Positions 6,128 through 10,575 of a stretch of DNA of 10,575 nt are shown here, in pieces (position 1 is the stretch's first letter; each line of letters begins with the position of its first letter). The translations under genes were made by a program, and so were the position numbers. The notes under the pieces are model-generated. The model did not search any database. It had not been told where the DNA came from and was given only the letters and a program-made list of their open reading frames with translations. Origin of the DNA: an uncultured Candidatus Melainabacteria bacterium (GTDB lineage Bacteria; Cyanobacteriota; Vampirovibrionia; Gastranaerophilales; Gastranaerophilaceae); assembly GCA_934675695.1 (NCBI GenBank), contig CAKURN010000028.1:1-10575 (forward strand). Reading direction: 5' to 3'.

Positions 6128-6618
6128 TATTCTTTTCTTCCTATTTTAGAAATCATTTCAATCGGGATTAATACTCCTGCAACGATTGTTACAGGCAATC
6201 CTACTATGCTTGCTGTAGTTTTTTGAACTTTTTTCATTGAGTTTTTTATAGGGTTTGCAATTATTTCTTCATTGTTTTTAATTAAAACAATTTCTCCGTA
6301 TTCATTTAATTTGACATCGTCATATAAGGGTTTATAGAAGATTTTGCCGTTTTCATCCACTATTCCGTATTTGCTATTTGATTTAATTTTAAAATAACAA
6401 GAAGTTTTTTCTTCAATTTCTTCTGTCGCTTTCATAGGAATGAGAACAGTTTTTGTGGGGGTGTATTTTAGATTTGTTATTTTATCATATTGTGGTTTTA
6501 AAATTATATTTCCGTTTTCGTCTTTTAAACCGTATTTGTTTGAAACGCTGAAAATCGTTGCAGCAAAGGAATTTTGCACAAAAAACAAAATAAAAAACAA
6601 AACAAAAATCTTTTTCAT
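6127..6618 (-). CDS. Exported WG-repeat (KWG-type) protein with C-terminal hydrophobic segment
   Basis: The start is set at the ATG at 6618, not an in-frame ATG at 6645: a perfect AAAGGAG Shine-Dalgarno lies 7 nt before 6618 and the resulting N-terminus is a textbook signal peptide (MKKIFVLFFILFFVQNSFA, likely cut after residue 19). The 163-aa product holds two WG-type repeats, NKYGLKDENGNIILKPQYD (27-45) and SKYGIVDENGKIFYKPLYDD (82-101), whose YG, D-x-G and KP-x-YD spacing is typical although Trp is replaced by Tyr. A hydrophobic stretch at ~138-156 (IVGLPVTIVAGVLIPIEMI) near a basic end could anchor it in the membrane. WG repeats are common in bacterial envelope proteins, but their ligands are mostly unknown. 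It is the first gene of a pair with the TPR gene. Confidence 0.8.
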   Translation of the reverse strand: MKKIFVLFFILFFVQNSFAATIFSVSNKYGLKDENGNIILKPQYDKITNLKYTPTKTVLIPMKATEEIEEKTSCYFKIKSNSKYGIVDENGKIFYKPLYDDVKLNEYGEIVLIKNNEEIIANPIKNSMKKVQKTTASIVGLPVTIVAGVLIPIEMISKIGRKE

Positions 6619-6758
6619 AATTTCTCCTTTTATAAAGGTTATCACAAATTAATTTTAATTAACATGTTGAAAAAAATGTATATTTAAAAGATAATAAAGT
6701 TGAAGATTTTTATGTAAAGAATTGTTAAACATCTGAACATAAGTAGCAAATAAAAATC

Positions 6759-6787
6759 TTGACGAGTGTTGTAAGGGCATAAGTAAT
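6759..6787 (+). promoter_or_regulatory. Weak candidate promoter for the 97-aa protein
   Basis: TTGACG at 6759-6764 is a 5/6 match to the -35 consensus. A 17-nt spacer leads to AGTAAT (6782-6787), a 4/6 match to the -10. The predicted start (~6794) would fall inside the Shine-Dalgarno region of the gene, which weakens the call. A promoter further up in the 160-nt gap is equally possible. Confidence 0.28.
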
Positions 6788-6806
6788 AGAAAGAAAAGGT
6801 GACATA

Positions 6807-7100
6807 ATGACAGTTAATTTTCATCCGGTTCAAGCAGCTAAAACATCTTGGAATAATGCTTCAAAACCAAAAAAAGCAGCTATGGTAGTAGGCGGAGCAG
6901 TTGCAACTGCAGCAGCAGCTACAACAATTGCAGCTGGTATAAAAGGTAAATCAGCAGCAGATGCTCAAGGTATTCAAAAATTCACTTCAAAAATGAGAGA
7001 TGGTTTTACTCAAATTTTTGATGCTGTTAAAACACTTCCATCAAAATTTCACAAAGCTGCTGAACAAGTAGCTGAAGAAGGTGAAGGATCAGTAGAATAA
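6807..7100 (+). CDS. Small Ala/Gly-rich putative membrane protein of unknown function
   Basis: I do not recognise this 97-aa protein. Residues 1-23 are polar and basic (MTVNFHPVQAAKTSWNN, then KPKKA). Residues 24-44 are a small-residue hydrophobic helix (AMVVGGAVATAAAATTIAAGI) long enough to cross the membrane or form an Ala-rich packing helix. The rest is amphipathic (KFTSKMRDGFTQIFDAVKTLPSKFHKAAEQVAEE) with an acidic end. No cysteine and no cleavable signal are seen. The ATG at 6807 has an AAAAGGTGA Shine-Dalgarno at 6794-6802. The gene stands alone between a 160-nt upstream gap and a strong hairpin, which supports a real, separately expressed gene. Codon use resembles the neighbours. Confidence 0.7.
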   Translation: MTVNFHPVQAAKTSWNNASKPKKAAMVVGGAVATAAAATTIAAGIKGKSAADAQGIQKFTSKMRDGFTQIFDAVKTLPSKFHKAAEQVAEEGEGSVE

Positions 7101-7163
7101 ACATCTGATTAATACAAAACAGTTAAAAATTATACTAACTGAAAAATGTCATAAAATTCATAA

Positions 7164-7197
7164 AAACGCAGAAAAATCAAATGTTTTTCTGCGTTTA
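7164..7197 (+). terminator. Strong hairpin between convergent genes, probably a terminator
   Basis: A perfect 13-bp stem pairs 7164-7176 with 7184-7196 around a 7-nt loop, with GCAG/CTGC in the middle and A/T-rich ends. It lies 64 nt after the 97-aa gene and 63 nt before the end of the convergent DJ-1/PfpI gene. The stem is flanked by A-rich sequence on one side and T-rich on the other, so it could serve both directions. The downstream tract (TTTATATTAT) is less regular than a classic U-run. Confidence 0.65.
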
Positions 7198-7259
7198 TAT
7201 TATAAAAAATACTACAAAACCAAATTAGAAGTATTTAGTATTTATAAAAAATTTTAAAA

Positions 7260-7952
7260 TTAAATAGTTTGCTCTTTATTCAATGCTTCAATAATTTTTT
7301 CTGCAATTAATGTTGCACTATTTTGGTTTTGACCGGTTATGATATTGTCACAATAAACCTCTACATGTTCTGCCCAAGGTTTATCTTCTACAAAATCTGC
7401 TCCCAAAAATCTCAATTTTGTTTCTAATAAAAACGGTACTGATTTGTCTAATTTTATAATGTATTCTTCTCTATTGGTAAAAGAAGTCACATTTGCATTT
7501 TTGACGATAGGGTTGCCTTTTTTGTCCTTTGCATTGATTAAAGCTGCAACCCCGTGGCAAATTGCTGCAACAATTCGATTTTTTGAATAAAAATATTCGA
7601 CCAAATTTTTAACTTCTTCGCTTTGCGCTATATCAAACATTGCCCCATGACCTCCGGGGAAATAAACCGCATCAAAATCTTCGATATTTATATCAGATAG
7701 TTTTTTTGTATTTCTCAAGATTTTTATACATTTGTCCCATTCCATAGGGTTTGAACATGACATAGAAGTTTCATCAACAGAAGACAAACCCCCGTTTATG
7801 CTGGCTGTTGTAATGTTGTATTTTGTTGCTTCAAAAATCAAATACGGAATAGCGTATTCTTCCAGGTTTACACCTGTTTCTTTGATACAGTTTTCATTGT
7901 CGCAGATATCACCTGAGTAGTTTGTTGTTACGATTAAAATATTTTTTGTCAT
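7260..7952 (-). CDS. DJ-1/PfpI family protein (Hsp31-like)
   Basis: A 230-aa member of the DJ-1/ThiJ/PfpI superfamily. The nucleophile elbow is AAICHGVAAL with Cys132 followed by His133; FPGGHGAMFD (98-107) precedes it, and TGVNLEEYAIPYLIFE (26-41) supplies the acidic residue (Glu31 or Glu32) that supports the cysteine in Hsp31-like members. The C-terminal TGQNQNSATLIAEKIIEAL is also typical. Relatives include glyoxalase III, protein deglycase and chaperone activities, often tied to methylglyoxal or stress; which applies here cannot be told. No signal peptide, so cytoplasmic. ATG 7952 has a CGGAGAA Shine-Dalgarno. It is divergent from the DXS-like gene across 96 nt. Confidence 0.87.
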   Translation of the reverse strand: MTKNILIVTTNYSGDICDNENCIKETGVNLEEYAIPYLIFEATKYNITTASINGGLSSVDETSMSCSNPMEWDKCIKILRNTKKLSDINIEDFDAVYFPGGHGAMFDIAQSEEVKNLVEYFYSKNRIVAAICHGVAALINAKDKKGNPIVKNANVTSFTNREEYIIKLDKSVPFLLETKLRFLGADFVEDKPWAEHVEVYCDNIITGQNQNSATLIAEKIIEALNKEQTI

Positions 7953-8048
7953 AGATTTCTCCGTTTTTTTGTTAATATATTAATTAAAGAAGATGGAATT
8001 TTTATTCTATAAAAGTATAGAAACATTTGGCTAAAAAGGATAGCAACT

Positions 8049-9815
8049 ATGACGACAAAAGAAATACTAAAAAATATAAATTCGCCTGCTGATGTAAAAA
8101 AATTGTCTATAGAAGATATGGAAATATTATCAGAAGAAATCAGAAAAGGTATACTAAATAGAGTAAACAAAATCGGCGGACACTTGGGGCCGGATTTGGG
8201 GATAGTAGAAGCAACCATTGCAATGCATTATGTATTTGATAGTCCAAAAGACAAATTTGTTTTTGATGTTTCTCACCAAATTTATCCTCATAAAATGCTA
8301 ACGGGAAGAAAACAAGGATTTGTTTCAAACGACGAAAATGACTTGTTTTCTATTACAGGTTATTCAAACCCTTCTGAATCACCTTGCGATAATTTTATTA
8401 TAGGACATACTTCTACATCTGTTTCTTTAGCGACAGGGCTTGCAAAAGCAAGAGATTTAAAAAACGAAAACTACAATGTAATAGCACTTATTGGTGATGG
8501 TTCTTTATCGGGTGGAGAAGCTTTTGAAGGACTAAACAATGCAGGAAGTTTAAATTCCAATTTTATCGTAATCGTAAACGACAATGAAATGTCTATCGCT
8601 CAAAACCATGGTTCATTGTATAACAATTTAGATGAATTAAGAAAAACAAACGGAACTTCTTCAAACAACTTTTTCAAAGCATTAGGATACGAATATTACT
8701 ACGTAAACGATGGAAACGATGTTTCTTCTTTGATTGAAATATTTAAAAAAGTAAAAGATGCAACAAAACCGACAGTTGTTCATATTCATACTCTAAAAGG
8801 AAAAGGCTACAAACAAGCACAAGAAAACAAAGAACTTTATCACTGGTGTTTAAAAGGTTTTATGGATAATAACGAAATTCAAATACCACAAGAAACTTAT
8901 GCTTCAATTACAAAAGATTTTATACAAAAGAAAAAAGATGAAAACGAACCTGTTGTTGCAGTAGTTGCAGGAACTCCGGGGGTTTTTGAATTTGATGAAG
9001 AATTTAGAAATAAATTAGGAAAAAATTACACAGATGTTGCAATAGCAGAAGAACACGCCGTTGCATACAGTTCAGCTCTTGCAAAAGCAGGTGCAAAACC
9101 GATTTTGTCTTTAACTTCCTCTTTTGTACAAAGAACCTATGACCAGTTGTCACAGGATTTAGCATTGAACAATTCACCTGCAGTGATTTTGATTTATTGG
9201 GGCGGTATTAGTCCAATGGATGCTACTCATACAGGGGTTTTTGATATTCCAATGATTTCTAATATACCAAATATCGTATATCTTGCTCCATCAAACAAAG
9301 AAGAATATATTGCTATGTTATCTTGGGCATACGAACAAAACGAACACCCTGTTGCAATTAGAGTACCATTTTATCCTTTAAAGGAAACAGGTAAAAAAGA
9401 TGAAACTGATTATTCAATTTTGAATAAATCAAAAATGGAAAAACAAGGAAAAGATGTTGCAATAATTGCTGTTGGTCATTTGATGGAGTTGGCTTATGAT
9501 GTCGCTTCTGAATTAGAAAAAATAAACATCACGCCATCTATCATAAATCCAAAATTCTTAACAGGAATAGATGAAAATATGCTAGAAAACCTAAAACAAA
9601 ACCACAAACTTGTATTAACACTGGAAGACGGTGTAGTTGACGGTGGCTTCGGTGAAAAAATTTCTAAATTCTATTCAAAAAGCAATGTATCAGTTATAAA
9701 CTATGGTGCTAAAAAAGAATTTACAGATAGAGTTTCTATGGAAGAATTGTACAATAGATACCATTTAACTAAAGAATTGATGGTAAAAGACATAAAAGAA
9801 ACTTTGTCTTTGTAA
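8049..9815 (+). CDS. 1-deoxy-D-xylulose-5-phosphate synthase-like (DXS-family) transketolase
   Basis: A thiamine-diphosphate enzyme of the DXS branch. DXS condenses pyruvate with glyceraldehyde 3-phosphate to open the non-mevalonate isoprenoid pathway. The N-terminal half has SPADVKKLSIEDMEILSEEIR, GGHLGPDLG (His45), DVSHQIYPHKMLTGR (73-87), and the cofactor motif GDGSLSGG (149-156) to NDNEMS (177-182). The second domain has the catalytic Glu334 in AEEHAV and ATHTGVFD. At 588 aa it is shorter than typical DXS (~620). By alignment from memory, the family DRAG motif reads YWGG (383-386), the Arg of FDxxYLR is Ser404, and a second phosphate-site Arg is Lys465. It may therefore be a DXS-like paralog with another acceptor. 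AAAGGA precedes ATG 8049. Confidence 0.85.
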   Translation: MTTKEILKNINSPADVKKLSIEDMEILSEEIRKGILNRVNKIGGHLGPDLGIVEATIAMHYVFDSPKDKFVFDVSHQIYPHKMLTGRKQGFVSNDENDLFSITGYSNPSESPCDNFIIGHTSTSVSLATGLAKARDLKNENYNVIALIGDGSLSGGEAFEGLNNAGSLNSNFIVIVNDNEMSIAQNHGSLYNNLDELRKTNGTSSNNFFKALGYEYYYVNDGNDVSSLIEIFKKVKDATKPTVVHIHTLKGKGYKQAQENKELYHWCLKGFMDNNEIQIPQETYASITKDFIQKKKDENEPVVAVVAGTPGVFEFDEEFRNKLGKNYTDVAIAEEHAVAYSSALAKAGAKPILSLTSSFVQRTYDQLSQDLALNNSPAVILIYWGGISPMDATHTGVFDIPMISNIPNIVYLAPSNKEEYIAMLSWAYEQNEHPVAIRVPFYPLKETGKKDETDYSILNKSKMEKQGKDVAIIAVGHLMELAYDVASELEKINITPSIINPKFLTGIDENMLENLKQNHKLVLTLEDGVVDGGFGEKISKFYSKSNVSVINYGAKKEFTDRVSMEELYNRYHLTKELMVKDIKETLSL

Positions 9816-9825
9816 GACAAAACAT

Positions 9826-9854
9826 TTTTCATTTTAGTTTTTATTTGATAAGAT
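9826..9854 (+). promoter_or_regulatory. Candidate leaderless-type promoter of the TatD-family gene
   Basis: TTTTCA (9826-9831) and TAAGAT (9849-9854) are spaced by 17 nt, each a partial sigma-70 match. Six bases (attgtt) then lead to ATG 9861, with no Shine-Dalgarno. The 11 bases ending in ATG (atattgttatg) are identical to those ahead of the ankyrin gene at 5011-5021. Readthrough from the DXS-like gene, 45 nt upstream, is also possible. Confidence 0.4.
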
Positions 9855-9860
9855 ATTGTT

Positions 9861-10538
9861 ATGTTAATAGATACTCACGCACATCTTAATATGCTTTCTA
9901 ATCCTAGCTTTGAACTTGTTGAAGCAAGACTTTCTGATGTAAAAGAAATAATTGTTCCAACAGCAAGCATAGAAGACATAGATTCTGTCTTAAATCTAGC
10001 AGAAAATGACCCTGATATATATGCAGCACTTGGGGTTCACCCTGAATATGCAGATAGTTTTAATGACGAAATGGCAAAAAAAATCATAGAAAAAGCTCAC
10101 CACAACAAAGTCGTTGCAATAGGTGAAATTGGGCTTGATTATCACTATAACAGCGAAAACAAGATTTCGCAAAAAAAATGTTTCCAAACCCAATTAGAAA
10201 TTGCAAAAGAATTAAAACTTCCTGTTATTATTCACGATAGAGAGGCTCATTTCGATACTTTAGAGATTTTGAAAGCAGAAAAAATAGAACGGGCACTTCT
10301 TCATTGTTTTTCAGGTAGTGTAGAATTTATGAAAGAATGCACAAAACTAGGTTACAAAGTCGCACTCGGGGGCGTTGTTACATTTAAAAACGCAAAAGAT
10401 TTGATAAAAAAGATTGAATCAAATACATATGATTATGACAGACTAAATGTATTCAGGAATAAATATGTGGGCAATGTAAACCACAATGCAACGAAAGAAA
10501 TTACAGATATAATTATGGATAAAATAAATAATAAATAG
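9861..10538 (+). CDS. TatD-family metal-dependent hydrolase with altered C-terminus
   Basis: The first ~185 residues are clearly TatD, a TIM-barrel metal-dependent DNase/hydrolase. Metal-binding candidates are His6 and His8 (IDTHAHL), Glu89 in AIGEIGLDYHY, His125 in PVIIHDREA and His148 in LLHCFSG; GVHPEYA (58-64) and LGGVVTFKNAK (169-179) also fit. After about residue 187 the expected DxLLxETDxPYL and the Pro/Arg loop are absent. Instead a 38-aa tail (YDYDRLNVFRNKYV, then NATKEITDIIMDKINNK) ends the protein at 225 aa, ~30 short of normal. The lost ETD carries the last active-site Asp, so activity is doubtful. No other frame in this stretch restores it. The MLIDTHAHL start is canonical, but no Shine-Dalgarno precedes it. 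Confidence 0.82.
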   Translation: MLIDTHAHLNMLSNPSFELVEARLSDVKEIIVPTASIEDIDSVLNLAENDPDIYAALGVHPEYADSFNDEMAKKIIEKAHHNKVVAIGEIGLDYHYNSENKISQKKCFQTQLEIAKELKLPVIIHDREAHFDTLEILKAEKIERALLHCFSGSVEFMKECTKLGYKVALGGVVTFKNAKDLIKKIESNTYDYDRLNVFRNKYVGNVNHNATKEITDIIMDKINNK

Positions 10539-10558
10539 CATTATTCGGAGGAAAATAG

Positions 10559-10575
10559 GTGTCACAGGAAAATAA
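10559..10575 (+). CDS. Start of a gene running off the window
   Basis: A GTG at 10559 sits 7 nt after a strong CGGAGG (10546-10551), 20 nt past the TatD-family stop. The five complete codons read (M)SQEN and the frame is still open at the edge. The product cannot be named from this. The strong Shine-Dalgarno and correct spacing make a real start likely, in an operon-like arrangement with the gene before it. Confidence 0.6.

Noticed and set aside
6619..6645. Upstream in-frame ATG for the WG-repeat gene
   Set aside because: It would put the perfect AAAGGAG site inside the gene and add nine residues before an ideal signal peptide.
6646..6806. Possible small RNA in the 160-nt gap
   Set aside because: No stable stem or terminator of its own is visible; the gap is adequately explained by promoters of the two divergent genes.
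7120..7141. CAGTTA/TAACTG inverted repeat after the 97-aa gene
   Set aside because: Only a 6-bp stem with a 10-nt A/T loop and no T-tract; the larger hairpin 23 nt further is a better terminator.
7953..8048. Promoter for the DXS-like gene in the divergent gap
   Set aside because: TATAAA at 8008-8013 and TATAGA at 8015-8020 exist, but neither has a credible -35 at the right distance in this A/T-rich stretch.
9816..9860. Possible terminator between the DXS-like and TatD-family genes
   Set aside because: Only AAAAC and GTTTT could pair around a long A/T loop; too weak to call.

Overview
The window is AT-rich bacterial chromosome, densely packed with genes on both strands and mostly housekeeping in content. 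Most starts carry good Shine-Dalgarno sequences. The gene set (type II fatty acid synthesis, a queuosine step, a DXS-like enzyme, L32, DnaJ) with several small secreted repeat proteins suits a host-associated bacterium. My impression is a non-photosynthetic relative of Cyanobacteria (Gastranaerophilales / 'Melainabacteria'-like), but this rests on general protein style, not on a marker gene, and is tentative. I see no phage, transposon, CRISPR array, rRNA or tRNA.

Layout. (1) 1-1023, plus strand: the C-terminal end of a DnaJ-family co-chaperone overlaps queE by 20 nt. (2) 1016-1463, minus strand: remains of a leuD-type isopropylmalate dehydratase small subunit, broken by a frame-changing internal deletion. 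(3) 1598-1859: a 65-aa winged-helix protein with its own terminator. (4) 1838-5011, plus strand: a lipid-synthesis cluster, rpmF (L32 with a long charged tail), plsX (reading frame broken near 3055), fabD and fabG. The fabH and acpP often found in such clusters are absent. (5) 5019-6618: three small repeat proteins, namely a secreted ankyrin protein (plus) facing a minus-strand pair made of a secreted WG-repeat protein and a TPR protein. (6) 6807-7100: a small Ala/Gly-rich putative membrane protein followed by a strong hairpin. (7) 7260-7952, minus strand: a DJ-1/PfpI protein. (8) 8049-10538, plus strand: a DXS-like thiamine-diphosphate enzyme, then a TatD-family hydrolase whose C-terminal end lacks the expected ETD metal motif. 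(9) 10559 to the edge: the start of another gene (GTG start, strong Shine-Dalgarno).

How the genes fit together. PlsX, FabD and FabG act around acyl-ACP: FabD makes malonyl-ACP, FabG reduces 3-ketoacyl-ACP, and PlsX turns acyl-ACP into acyl-phosphate for phospholipid synthesis. L32 heads this cluster, as in many bacteria.

The most notable observations are three separate conserved genes with damage or loss (leuD, plsX, tatD-like), two genes without a Shine-Dalgarno that share a -10-like hexamer exactly 6 nt before ATG (candidate leaderless mRNAs), a consensus -35 box lying inside a terminator hairpin ahead of rpmF, the charged extension on L32, and a DXS-like enzyme with changes at substrate-phosphate positions. 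I did not find a clear new multi-gene system.
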